A stretch of 43,166 bases of DNA from Lachnospiraceae bacterium (GTDB lineage: Bacteria; Bacillota_A; Clostridia; Lachnospirales; Lachnospiraceae): assembly GCA_024699595.1 (NCBI GenBank), contig JAILPG010000312.1, positions 1 through 43,166 of the forward strand, written 5' to 3'. Below the pieces are notes generated by a model. That model ran no database searches. It was not told the origin of the DNA and saw nothing but the letters and a program-made list of their open reading frames with translations. Below are positions 1-7,601 of this stretch, piece by piece. Positions within the stretch are counted from its first letter, which is position 1; the number at the start of each line of letters is the position of its first letter. The position numbers were made by a program, and so were the translations under genes.

Positions 1-1707
1 GTAATGGAGCTTTATTATCGCATTCACATGATGAAGACCGATGCTGCCGTGACCGTAATTTCTTTCATTCATCGGAGCAAATCCGGTATCGTTCATCCTT
101 TTTACCGTCTCTTCATCTATGCCGCAGCCGTTATCCTTTACACGTATGAAAAAAGATCCTGCAGTCTTTCCGTCTGAGGCATCGCCTCCATGTCCCGCAG
201 TATCAGACAGAAGCTCCGTTTCAGCGCTTATGAGTATCTGCCCGTTATCTTTTTCCTCAAATCCGTGTACGATCGAATTTTCTACCGCAGGCTGCAGTAT
301 GAGCTTCGGAACGGATACGTCCTTAAGCCCCTCTTCTATATCCACAAGCATCTCAAATTTGTCGTCAAATCTTATCTTCTGGATATTCACGTAATCCTCT
401 ATCAGTGTCAGCTCATCCGACAGCTTTATCATCTGCTGTCTGGAAATGCTGCTTCGCAAGATGCCGGATAAGCCTGAAGAGATCGTAGTCACCTCCGGTA
501 CCCCGTATTCCTTGCCCATCCATTTGAGCGTATCCAGGGCATTATACAGAAAATGCGGGTTAAGCTGTGCCTGCATCATCTTGATGTTGGCATTTCCAAG
601 CTCTCTCTCTCGCTCTAAAAGACGGTCCGTGTTTTCTGAAAGTCTCTGTGCCATCAGATTCACGTTTCGCGAAAGGCTCCCAAGCTCATCTCCTCCGATC
701 TCATCCTCGGATATACAGGCAGAATAATCCCCGTCCTTGATCTTTGAAATGGAATCGGTGATCCTTTCGATGGGCGCATAGAATCTCTTACTGAACCTCC
801 TCGACAGGAAAAGGCAGATAATGAGGCTTACAGCCGTAGCAAGGATAGCAAAGATGAGAAGGGTCCTTCTTAACCTGTTCTGCTCTATGACAGACTGTCT
901 GTAGAAATAATGAAGCTTCGTATAGCCGTCATAGATATGGTAGTATCTGTATCTGTCAGACTCTCCCCTTATAAGCTCCTTACCATCCCTTATAAGCTCA
1001 CCTTCCGCTCGTAAAAATTCCCTGTCTGATGCGGTATGTGCCGATGAGTATACAGGCTTTCTGAAGTCATCAAGGATATGAAGGACACCAAACTCCGCAG
1101 GATATATCTCCCCAAGCACACGGTCAAAATCCGCAGAATAGACCGAGGCCACAGCATATCCGATGACATCCCCGTTTTCGTCCAAAACAGCCTTTGCGAT
1201 ATTTAAAAAGCTTTCCTTATCGGTCCCCTTATATATGTTTGCATTTCTTACGATGAAATCATCCGGAGTACGCTTTGCCTCAAACAATACACCCCAGTTT
1301 AAGGAGAGCTTCTCCCTTACATGCACGCCGTCTCCGGTAAAAAAAAGCCGTTCTCCTTCTGCCGAATACAGACCCATGTCCGCACGGTCGCCGTATTTTT
1401 GCAAAAGGACATGATTCTCCCGGTACAGAGACGGGCTGTCTTCTTCGATCTCTTTTTTTAACAGGGACAGACAGGCCGGATTTGCCGACATCTCCAAAAG
1501 CCCTCCGCATATATCATCAAAGCTTACGGCTGTCGTATCCTTTGCAAGCTTAAGCGTATCGAGTGCTTCCTTTTTGAGCATCGCATTATTGTAGAAGCCG
1601 AATATCTGGGTCACAAAGAAAAAATAGACGATAAGCGGAGTTATGGCCGCGATCAGCATGCCGGCGAATATTTTTTTGTTATAAGAAAGGCTGTCCCAGA
1701 ATTTCAT
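1..1707 (-). CDS. YesM/LytS-type sensor histidine kinase (3' end cut by window edge)
   Basis: The minus-strand frame from an ATG at 1707 stays open to base 1, giving 569 residues without the C-terminus. A membrane segment near residues 11-30 is followed by an extracytoplasmic sensor region of about 250 residues, a second membrane segment (about 270-288), a HAMP-like linker, the His_kinase motif QAQLNPHFLYN (phospho-acceptor His) and an HATPase_c domain with N-box ENSIVHG and G-boxes DNGCGID and GHGSIGL. This order is typical of YesM-like kinases that sense extracellular sugars or envelope signals and pass phosphate to an AraC-type regulator. The partner regulator is not in view and may lie beyond base 1. 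A GGGAGG ribosome site sits inside the end of the upstream ddl gene, 9 bases away, so the two are probably co-transcribed. The family is clear; the signal is unknown. Confidence 0.88.
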   Translation of the reverse strand, partial: MKFWDSLSYNKKIFAGMLIAAITPLIVYFFFVTQIFGFYNNAMLKKEALDTLKLAKDTTAVSFDDICGGLLEMSANPACLSLLKKEIEEDSPSLYRENHVLLQKYGDRADMGLYSAEGERLFFTGDGVHVREKLSLNWGVLFEAKRTPDDFIVRNANIYKGTDKESFLNIAKAVLDENGDVIGYAVASVYSADFDRVLGEIYPAEFGVLHILDDFRKPVYSSAHTASDREFLRAEGELIRDGKELIRGESDRYRYYHIYDGYTKLHYFYRQSVIEQNRLRRTLLIFAILATAVSLIICLFLSRRFSKRFYAPIERITDSISKIKDGDYSACISEDEIGGDELGSLSRNVNLMAQRLSENTDRLLERERELGNANIKMMQAQLNPHFLYNALDTLKWMGKEYGVPEVTTISSGLSGILRSSISRQQMIKLSDELTLIEDYVNIQKIRFDDKFEMLVDIEEGLKDVSVPKLILQPAVENSIVHGFEEKDNGQILISAETELLSDTAGHGGDASDGKTAGSFFIRVKDNGCGIDEETVKRMNDTGFAPMNERNYGHGSIGLHHVNAIIKLHY

Positions 1708-1716
1708 AGATCAGAG

Positions 1717-2898
1717 TCAGATCTTCCCTCCCTTTGAGCCTGAAAGGCTTGCGGAATTTAAGATATTCGTGTCAAAGGTAAAGGTCAGGCTCTCCTCGGT
1801 GCGTTCTCTCTTAAGCGCAAGATCGATCATGCGGTTAAGAAGCTCCCTGTAGGATACTCCGACGGCTTCCCACAGATAAAAGGCAAGCGATCCCGGTATA
1901 GTGTTGATCTCATTAAAATACAGGCTTCCGTCATCCTCATCTATCATAAAGTCGATCCTTGATACACCGTTGCAGCTTAAGGCCTTAAACGCCTTAACCG
2001 CCATTTCCCGGATCTCCTCTCTCTTTTCTCTTGTTATCTCGGCAGGTATCATCCTCGATACACTGGCCATGCCTTTGGAATTTCCTTTCTTGGAACCGCT
2101 CACATACTTGTCTTCATAGCTTAAGATATCCTTGGAGCGAAGCGGCTCTTCACACTCCGATGCCTCCGCCTCATTTTCATCACCAAGTACCGAGCAGTTG
2201 ATCTCGCGCAGATTGGTGATCGCATGCTCTACAAGCACTTTTGTGGCATATCTGAATGCATCGTCGATTGCTGCTGCAAGTGAGGTCCTGTCCTTTGCGA
2301 CCCCGATACCGACGCTCGATCCCAGATTAACAGGCTTTACTATCACCGGATATCCGAACGTCTTCTCGATCTCATCCATCATCCCGTCCATTTCGGAATA
2401 ATCCGAAAGAGTGAACAGTCTTGCGTCAAGCACGGGAACTCCGGCCTTTACAAGGATCTGCTTCATGATATATTTATCCATTCCGACTGCTGAGGCGGTA
2501 ACATCACAGCCCACAAAGGGGATCCCGATCGTCTTGAAATATCCCTGCAGCGCACCGTCTTCAACATTGGTCCCGTGTACGACCGGAAATACCACGTCTA
2601 TATCGATCGATGTATTCTTGCGAAGCATCTTGGGCGGGTATGATACAAGACTTACCCTGTCTTTGTCATTTACCATGATGACACGCTCCGAGCGCGAAAG
2701 CAGGCCGTCTATATCCTTATAGGATTCTATCTCGCCTATGTCCTGCCCGATATACATTTCATTCTTTTTGGTCAGATAAACGGGGATCACATCGTATTTT
2801 TCCGTATCCATGGCGTGCAGTGCCTGTATGCCCGAAATAACGGACACTTCATGTTCGACGCTTTTTCCTCCAAACATCATCGCAACTTTAGTTTTCAT
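1717..2898 (-). CDS. ddl: D-alanine--D-alanine ligase family protein
   Basis: This is a 393-residue ATP-grasp ligase predicted to join two D-amino acids, normally D-Ala-D-Ala for peptidoglycan. The N-terminal EHEVS (residues 15-19), VVHG (106-109), the GSSVG substrate/phosphate loop (193-197), the omega-loop YEDKY (261-265) and RID/NEIN (314-316, 329-332) are visible. Two oddities stand out. An acidic insert lies at about 240-258. After NEINTIPG, the usual M-T-x-x-S-L run, which in E. coli DdlB carries Ser281 contacting the second substrate, is replaced by SLAFYLWE. The C-terminus has about 25 extra residues. The ATG follows a strong GGTGAGGAG. It lies downstream of a Mur ligase and an alpha/beta hydrolase on the same strand, which suggests one pathway. 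It could be the cell's main Ddl or a paralogue making a different D-dipeptide or depsipeptide. Confidence 0.88.
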   Translation of the reverse strand: MKTKVAMMFGGKSVEHEVSVISGIQALHAMDTEKYDVIPVYLTKKNEMYIGQDIGEIESYKDIDGLLSRSERVIMVNDKDRVSLVSYPPKMLRKNTSIDIDVVFPVVHGTNVEDGALQGYFKTIGIPFVGCDVTASAVGMDKYIMKQILVKAGVPVLDARLFTLSDYSEMDGMMDEIEKTFGYPVIVKPVNLGSSVGIGVAKDRTSLAAAIDDAFRYATKVLVEHAITNLREINCSVLGDENEAEASECEEPLRSKDILSYEDKYVSGSKKGNSKGMASVSRMIPAEITREKREEIREMAVKAFKALSCNGVSRIDFMIDEDDGSLYFNEINTIPGSLAFYLWEAVGVSYRELLNRMIDLALKRERTEESLTFTFDTNILNSASLSGSKGGKI

Positions 2899-2959
2899 GT
2901 AATTATCTCCTCACCTTGATTATTTTATATGGCTCCTAAGACACTCCTTTTAAACAGCT

Positions 2960-2976
2960 CATCAGCCAGTCTGATG
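2960..2976 (-). terminator. Weak hairpin between the Mur ligase and ddl genes
   Basis: The arms CATCAG and CTGATG (2960-2965 and 2971-2976) flank a five-base loop in the 103-base gap between the Mur ligase stop and the ddl start. No good U-run follows, so it is at most a weak attenuator or RNA-stability hairpin. The rest of the gap holds the ddl ribosome site. Confidence 0.25.
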
Positions 2977-3001
2977 AAATATGTATTTTATCAGTATTGG
3001 C

Positions 3002-4564
3002 TCAGTAGTTGTCCGGCAGATCATTCTCAAGCAGAATATATTTGTGCCCTTCCCCCTTTATCGCATATGCATGGGAAAGCGCTTCCTCTATCGTATCAAA
3101 GGTCTTTATCCGATCCTCTGAAAATCCCGAATCCAGGGCGCCCATCTTTATCGGGAGCACGCGGTTCTTTCCTACCAGGATGATGTGATCGCAGCAGTCA
3201 GCCGCATAGGTTCCGAACTTGTAGTTATACTCCTCTTCCTCATCTCCAAGCTCTACCATACCCGGAGTGATCAGTATCTTAATGCCGTCAAACATCGCAA
3301 GAGTCTCCACTGCAGCCTTGGAGCCGACGGGATTTGAATTATAGGCATCATCTATTATCGTTACATCCCCGTGATCCTTCATCTCCATTCTGTGTTCGAC
3401 GCTTTGAAGCCTTCTTATGGGGATCTTAAGATCCTTAAGAGGAATACCCATCGCATGGGCGACGGCAATGGCACCCACCACGTTTATGACATTGTGTTCG
3501 CCGATAAGCCTCATCGTAAAGCGCTCGCTCTCACCCGAGGGCGCAGTTACCGTAAAGGCAGTTCCAAGCTGGGAGAGCGAAATATCGCTTGCCCGATATC
3601 CCTCCGAAGCATTTTCCGCCGAATAGAACACCTTATTGTCATACCCGCCGGCCTTCTCACGGATATAGGTGTTGTCACCGTTTAAAAACAGCATCCCTTT
3701 GCCACGGATCGCATCCGCAAGCTCGAACTTGGTCTTCTGGATGTTTTCCATGGTGAAAAAGGTCTCTAAATGCTGAGGGCCGATCGAGGTTATTATTCCG
3801 TGATCAGGATGTGCGATATCGCAGACCTCCTTAATGTCCCCTACATGCCTTGCTCCCATCTCGCATATAAATATCTCATGAGACGGCTTTAAATGCTCCC
3901 TGACCGTGATCGTAACACCAAGTGGAGTATTGTAGTTACCCGGAGTGATAAGGACATTGTATCTTGTCTCAAGAAGTGTCTTTAAGAAATACTTCATGCT
4001 CGTCTTTCCATAGCTTCCGGTGACACCGATCACCTTGAGGTTATCCGCCATGGCAAGCTTTCTTTTCGCATCATTTATATAATGATCGCTGATACCCTTC
4101 TCGATGGGATGATTGATGATGTTTGCAAGCATGTTCATAAACTGCTGTGAGAATATCAGTATCATGAACACACCATTAAGGATCCCTGTTCCTCCGTATA
4201 TAAAAGATATGACGATAACGGCTGCGGAAAGCACAAGGATGGTCACGATCATCCGCTTAACGCGCTTTGTATATACGAGGGGTTTCTTGTTGTTAAGCCT
4301 GTGGATCGCCCTGTATACGAAAATGATCATTATAAGTGTCAGATATATGAGGATATCAAGAATAACAGGGCGGAAAAAAAGACGCAGTATGCCAAGGATA
4401 AATCCAAAGTCCAAAAGCCACTGCTGTCTTAAGTTTTTCTTCATCCTGTTAAAATGCTCGACGTTTTTGTATCCGTTAAGCTGGAACATATGCATGTTAT
4501 GTGTCAGGGTTAAGAAAAACGCATATGTGTATAAAGCAAATGCAATTATTGTTCTTATGATCAT
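3002..4564 (-). CDS. Membrane-anchored Mur ligase (MurF-like, no UDP-binding domain)
   Basis: This 520-residue protein starts with four or five hydrophobic segments (roughly residues 1-20, 50-85, 105-125 and 130-150). The ATP-binding core of a Mur ligase follows: GVTGSYGKT (about 180-188), NYNTPLGVT, CEMGARHVGDI, the central DAYNSNP motif and the C-terminal Mur ligase domain, ending in LENDLPDNY. Canonical MurF begins with a soluble domain that holds UDP-MurNAc-tripeptide; that domain is absent and membrane helices take its place. The family therefore ligates an amino acid or dipeptide to a carboxylate, but the acceptor may be membrane-bound. The ATG at 4564 has AGGA just upstream; an ATG at 4576 (524 residues) has no ribosome site. 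It lies 24 bases after the hydrolase gene and precedes ddl, so a D-dipeptide made by that ligase is a plausible substrate (inference). Confidence 0.82.
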   Translation of the reverse strand: MIIRTIIAFALYTYAFFLTLTHNMHMFQLNGYKNVEHFNRMKKNLRQQWLLDFGFILGILRLFFRPVILDILIYLTLIMIIFVYRAIHRLNNKKPLVYTKRVKRMIVTILVLSAAVIVISFIYGGTGILNGVFMILIFSQQFMNMLANIINHPIEKGISDHYINDAKRKLAMADNLKVIGVTGSYGKTSMKYFLKTLLETRYNVLITPGNYNTPLGVTITVREHLKPSHEIFICEMGARHVGDIKEVCDIAHPDHGIITSIGPQHLETFFTMENIQKTKFELADAIRGKGMLFLNGDNTYIREKAGGYDNKVFYSAENASEGYRASDISLSQLGTAFTVTAPSGESERFTMRLIGEHNVINVVGAIAVAHAMGIPLKDLKIPIRRLQSVEHRMEMKDHGDVTIIDDAYNSNPVGSKAAVETLAMFDGIKILITPGMVELGDEEEEYNYKFGTYAADCCDHIILVGKNRVLPIKMGALDSGFSEDRIKTFDTIEEALSHAYAIKGEGHKYILLENDLPDNY

Positions 4565-4588
4565 GTTTCCTACCATTTATGCGGGGTA

Positions 4589-5365
4589 TTATTCTTCCGG
4601 CATCATGAATGCCCTGAGGATCCCCTTAAACTGTGCAGGCTTCTCAAGAAATGAATAATGCCCGCAGCCCTCGAGCACGCAGAGCCCCGCGTTCTCAATC
4701 AGCTCATCCATTTTATGAGCATCCGATATCGGTGTAGCCGTATCCTTATCTCCCCATACAAGGAGAGTATCCTGTTTAATATTGGGAAGCAGCGCAGTAA
4801 GATCCTCATTTACGGACATGACAAGGCACTGCCTCATCACCGGTGAGGCATTTTTATAATCCGCGGATCCCTGTCTGTTCCTCCAGTCATCCACAAGCTC
4901 GGGAAAAAGCGCATAGATGAGCTTAACGGCAAATACCTTTTTAAGGATCTTATACTGTCTTATCTTAAACTTTTGAAGGAGTGTTTTTTGCGGCAATATA
5001 CCGGCGCTGTCAATGAGTACGATCTTTTCGATCTCAAAGGGGAGGTCCTTTCTCGATGCAAGCTTGATTATTATCCTGCCGCCGTAGGAATGTCCTATAA
5101 GCGTGGCTTTTTTTATGGAAAGCTTTTCCATAAAGCTTATGAAAAAATCAGTAAAAGCATCAACATTCCAGCCTTCCTTGGGCTCATCGCTGTCACCAAA
5201 GCCCGGAAGATCGAGCTGTATGAACCGGTATCCGTCATTTATACAGGAAGCCACCGAGTCATAGACAGAAAGAGCCGTTCCCCAGCCCTGCAGCATTACG
5301 GCAACCCTGTCTCCGCTTCCCGATTCTTTATAGTTTATTTTGTAACCGTTAACTGTAATATTCAT
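4589..5365 (-). CDS. Alpha/beta hydrolase
   Basis: The 258-residue product has the alpha/beta-hydrolase fold motifs. The oxyanion region is QGWG (26-29), DLPGFGDS lies at 52-59, the nucleophile elbow GHSYGG has Ser93, the acid is Asp208 in WGDKDTATP, and the base is His236 in GCGHYSFLEKP. It should be a soluble serine hydrolase acting on an ester, amide or similar bond; the substrate cannot be told. I chose the ATG at 5365 because a longer reading frame (from 5422) runs through a strong terminator hairpin. No Shine-Dalgarno precedes 5365, and a TATAAT lies only 7 bases upstream, so the transcript may be leaderless. It is the first gene of a run with the Mur ligase and ddl. Confidence 0.85.
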   Translation of the reverse strand: MNITVNGYKINYKESGSGDRVAVMLQGWGTALSVYDSVASCINDGYRFIQLDLPGFGDSDEPKEGWNVDAFTDFFISFMEKLSIKKATLIGHSYGGRIIIKLASRKDLPFEIEKIVLIDSAGILPQKTLLQKFKIRQYKILKKVFAVKLIYALFPELVDDWRNRQGSADYKNASPVMRQCLVMSVNEDLTALLPNIKQDTLLVWGDKDTATPISDAHKMDELIENAGLCVLEGCGHYSFLEKPAQFKGILRAFMMPEE

Positions 5366-5372
5366 GATATCG

Positions 5373-5378
5373 ATTATA
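5373..5378 (-). promoter_or_regulatory. Candidate -10 box (TATAAT) of the hydrolase/Mur ligase/ddl operon
   Basis: The minus strand reads TATAAT, then seven bases, then ATG. With normal spacing, transcription would start at or within one base of the ATG, giving a leaderless message. The -35 region is a poor match, so the call rests on the perfect -10 box, its place just after a terminator, and the missing ribosome site. Confidence 0.45.
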
Positions 5379-5396
5379 CTACAAAAATCACAAAAA

Positions 5397-5419
5397 TGGA
5401 CCCCCGTCCCGGGGGTCCA
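5397..5419 (-). terminator. Strong intrinsic terminator after the small membrane protein genes
   Basis: A perfect 9-base-pair stem, TGGACCCCC with GGGGGTCCA, encloses a 5-base loop. On the minus strand it is followed by TTTTTGTGATTTTT. It lies just past the stop codon at 5437 and ends the transcript of the two small membrane protein genes. An upstream AAAAAATGGACC (5427-5438) can compete for the 3' arm. Confidence 0.85.
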
Positions 5420-5436
5420 CACGCAAGGTCCATTTT

Positions 5437-5745
5437 TTATTTTCCGGTTATCGCTCTTCTTACCGAACCCTTGGGGTCTGCGATAAGAAGTCTTACGATC
5501 CAGACAACAAGGCCAAGGGCAACGACCGAAAGGCCAAGGAATGTATCATTTAACATATCCTCCAGGGCCGGGGTAAAATATTCCGCCCCAAGCTCTGCGT
5601 ATTCAAACAGGGCATCCACAAGCCACATTATGGAAGCTCCCCAGTAAAGGAAGCACAGGGTGCCGAGCCTCATGCTGTCATCCTTTCTGTTATACCATTT
5701 AACCGTTGCGATCACGGCCGCAAATACCGTTATTAAAAGTGTCAT
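5437..5745 (-). CDS. Small membrane protein of unknown function
   Basis: The predicted 102-residue product has an N-terminal hydrophobic segment (about 2-14), a central one (about 29-46) and a third (about 70-88), with a short basic tail. Charged residues are sparse and I recognise no family. AGGAAAGAG precedes the ATG. It follows the other small membrane protein gene by 59 bases and ends at a strong terminator, so the two probably form a short operon. Confidence 0.7.
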   Translation of the reverse strand: MTLLITVFAAVIATVKWYNRKDDSMRLGTLCFLYWGASIMWLVDALFEYAELGAEYFTPALEDMLNDTFLGLSVVALGLVVWIVRLLIADPKGSVRRAITGK

Positions 5746-5804
5746 ATAATTTTCTCTTTCCTGTAACCGGGTTTTAAGCCCGACATTTATACAGTATCAT
5801 CTGT

Positions 5805-6212
5805 TTACTTATCTGCCTTCTCTGCCGCTTCTTTGGCCGGACGCCTTATGATCGCATCGGCAGCCATACATACGCCGAACCATACACCCGTGATCAGTAC
5901 TGCCATGCAGACTCCCACGGTCGCCATTTCATGAAGCATCACCGCCCTTTCGGCAGGATCGCTCATCGCAGTCAGGAAAGGAAAATAGGGTACCACCTCT
6001 CCATGCCATATATGCTCAAATGCAAGCAGGATCACACCTCCCCAGAGCATGCCGGTAAGCCATCCGAGCTTTTTTGAAAGGGGAACGCGCTCCTCCTTTA
6101 CGGAAACATCCGCATTCTTTTCTTCAGAAACCGTAACGGTCTTTTTTTCCTCAGCTTTTTTAACAGCCGTAACTACCAATGCTTCCGCAGCGGGAACCAA
6201 AAAACATGCCAT
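5805..6212 (-). CDS. Small membrane protein with charged N-terminal region
   Basis: The predicted 135-residue product begins MACFLVPAAEA, followed by a Lys/Glu-rich stretch (about 17-45). Two hydrophobic segments follow (about 49-65 and 98-117), and the tail is rich in Ala, Lys and Glu. No catalytic motif is visible. A perfect AGGAGG lies 8 bases before the ATG, so expression is likely strong. I do not recognise a named family. Together with the 102-residue neighbour it looks like a two-protein membrane complex, but that is inference from adjacency. Confidence 0.72.
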   Translation of the reverse strand: MACFLVPAAEALVVTAVKKAEEKKTVTVSEEKNADVSVKEERVPLSKKLGWLTGMLWGGVILLAFEHIWHGEVVPYFPFLTAMSDPAERAVMLHEMATVGVCMAVLITGVWFGVCMAADAIIRRPAKEAAEKADK

Positions 6213-6268
6213 ATCTGTTACCTCCTAATTACTTCACTGATCTTTCTTTTGGGGGATCAATTAAAAAA

Positions 6269-6283
6269 AGTTTATCATAAACT
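6269..6283 (-). repeat. AT-rich perfect inverted repeat before the small membrane protein genes
   Basis: AGTTTA and TAAACT flank three bases, and on the minus strand seven T residues follow. It lies between the diguanylate cyclase stop (6361) and the start at 6212. It could be a weak terminator for the cyclase gene or an operator for the small membrane genes. Nothing else is evident in this 148-base gap apart from the AGGAGG before 6212. Confidence 0.35.
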
Positions 6284-6360
6284 CATCTGATGTGCTACAA
6301 AAGATCTGTCGTATTTTCTGTAAAAATCTATCCATAAAACAGAAAAAACCGGATCCGCCG

Positions 6361-7431
6361 TTAATAGACGATCTGGTCTCTTCCGCTGTTCTTTCCTCTG
6401 TAAAGATTTTCGTCCGCACACTTGATCGTATTGTCAAAGCTTCCCGAAAAATCATATTCAGACAGTCCAAACGTCATCGTTATCTTTATCTCATTATTTC
6501 CGACCTTTATCACGGCAGTCTTGATGGCATGTCTGAGACGGGACAGTGCTATGCTTGCCTGATCTCCGTTACAGCTCGGAAAGACTATCAGGAATTCCTC
6601 TCCGCCCCATCTTGCTATGAAAGTATCATTTCTGAGAGTGTCTGTCATGATGCCCGCAAGAGCCTTTAATACTTCGTCTCCCACATCATGCCCGTAATTA
6701 TCGTTAACCTTCTTGAAGAAATCTATATCGGCTATCGCAACGCTCACAGAATCCCCGGTATTCGTCTCCTCGATCTCCGCAAGGTATTCCTCCGCTCTTC
6801 TCCTGTTGTAAAGACCGGTAAGACGGTCTGTATTTGCTTCCTTCTGCAGCCTGTAGTTATACTTTACAAGCTTACTCTCCTCTGCCTGTTTTTCCTTGCT
6901 GAAGGTATAGGAAATATAGATGATAGCTATGAAAACAGCAGAAATATTGGTTACCTGCAGCATTTTATCGGTAAGCCATGACACCTCGTCGACCGGTTTT
7001 GTGCCGCCGAACATAAAGATCACGACAAACCTCGACAAAAGGACGAGCGCTGACAGGATTATCTTATACCTGAACTTTTCGTTGGAACCAAAGAACACCA
7101 TCATGAGCACTAAGATGATATAGTTCTGCATTCCGGCAGACCAGCCGAGGATAGGGATCATAAAGAGCGACCAGCTGAACACATATATAAGGAAAAGCCA
7201 CAGCACGATCCTTGTCCGCGAATAATACGTATCCGCAAACAGTACTATAAGTGCCGCAAAAAACAGGCATATCCCCATTGTGTTATGCTGAAAGATCGTA
7301 AGTCCCGCATACAGAAGATCCAGGATGAAAGCAGCAAATATAACCAGATACAGTACCCTGATCGCGACAATTACTTTCTTTGATTCGTTTTCGAACTTTA
7401 TGTCCTTGTTGATAAGATCTATGAGCTTCAT
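6361..7431 (-). CDS. Membrane-bound GGDEF diguanylate cyclase
   Basis: The 356-residue protein has about six hydrophobic segments in residues 20-185, then a coiled linker, then a GGDEF domain starting at TDRLTGLYNRR. The active site reads GGEEF, and the metal-binding Asp lies in IADIDFFKKVND, so it should make cyclic di-GMP from two GTP. The inhibitory I-site RxxD, normally just before GGDEF, is not intact (RNDT), so product inhibition may be weak. The N-terminal membrane region is probably the sensor. It has its own promoter and a leader of about 100 bases with a possible stem. The C-terminus is complete (RGKNSGRDQIVY). Confidence 0.92.
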   Translation of the reverse strand: MKLIDLINKDIKFENESKKVIVAIRVLYLVIFAAFILDLLYAGLTIFQHNTMGICLFFAALIVLFADTYYSRTRIVLWLFLIYVFSWSLFMIPILGWSAGMQNYIILVLMMVFFGSNEKFRYKIILSALVLLSRFVVIFMFGGTKPVDEVSWLTDKMLQVTNISAVFIAIIYISYTFSKEKQAEESKLVKYNYRLQKEANTDRLTGLYNRRRAEEYLAEIEETNTGDSVSVAIADIDFFKKVNDNYGHDVGDEVLKALAGIMTDTLRNDTFIARWGGEEFLIVFPSCNGDQASIALSRLRHAIKTAVIKVGNNEIKITMTFGLSEYDFSGSFDNTIKCADENLYRGKNSGRDQIVY

Positions 7432-7452
7432 ATGCCTGAATTCCGTTTTTTT

Positions 7453-7505
7453 GCATGCTCCGCACTTTAAACGGGCTAAAGCCTTTTACGGCATAAGAGC
7501 AATGC
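7453..7505 (-). promoter_or_regulatory. Possible structured 5' leader of the diguanylate cyclase gene
   Basis: GCATTGCTC (7497-7505) and GAGCATGC (7453-7460) on the minus strand form a stem with one bulge, enclosing about 36 bases that contain short GC-rich helices. It lies in the leader between the predicted start of transcription and the ATG at 7431. It does not show the conserved core of a known c-di-GMP riboswitch. Confidence 0.3.
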
Positions 7506-7538
7506 ATAAAAAACAATGACTTAAAATATCCGAATAAA

Positions 7539-7567
7539 AATATACTAAAAAATCATAAAAAATTCAA
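7539..7567 (-). promoter_or_regulatory. Predicted promoter of the diguanylate cyclase gene
   Basis: On the minus strand TTGAAT (7562-7567) and TATATT (7539-7544) are separated by exactly 17 bases, upstream of the gene starting at 7431. The surroundings are very AT-rich, so chance matches are possible. Confidence 0.5.
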
Positions 7568-7601
7568 CTAAAAAACATTCCGTCCAAATGATCTTTTGTC
7601 C

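Noticed and set aside
1280..1510. Minus-strand 76-codon frame inside the sensor kinase
   Set aside because: It is in another frame of the kinase gene and has an Arg-rich composition typical of shadow frames.
1..2898. VanS/Van-ligase glycopeptide resistance cluster
   Set aside because: The kinase is YesM/LytS-type, not VanS-type, no vanH or vanX is present, and a ddl next to a kinase is not enough.
5366..5422. Longer alpha/beta hydrolase start (277 residues)
   Set aside because: The added 19 codons run through a perfect terminator hairpin and show no family similarity.
7453..7505. c-di-GMP (GEMM) riboswitch before the diguanylate cyclase gene
   Set aside because: I could not find the conserved GEMM core sequences; only a generic stem is visible.
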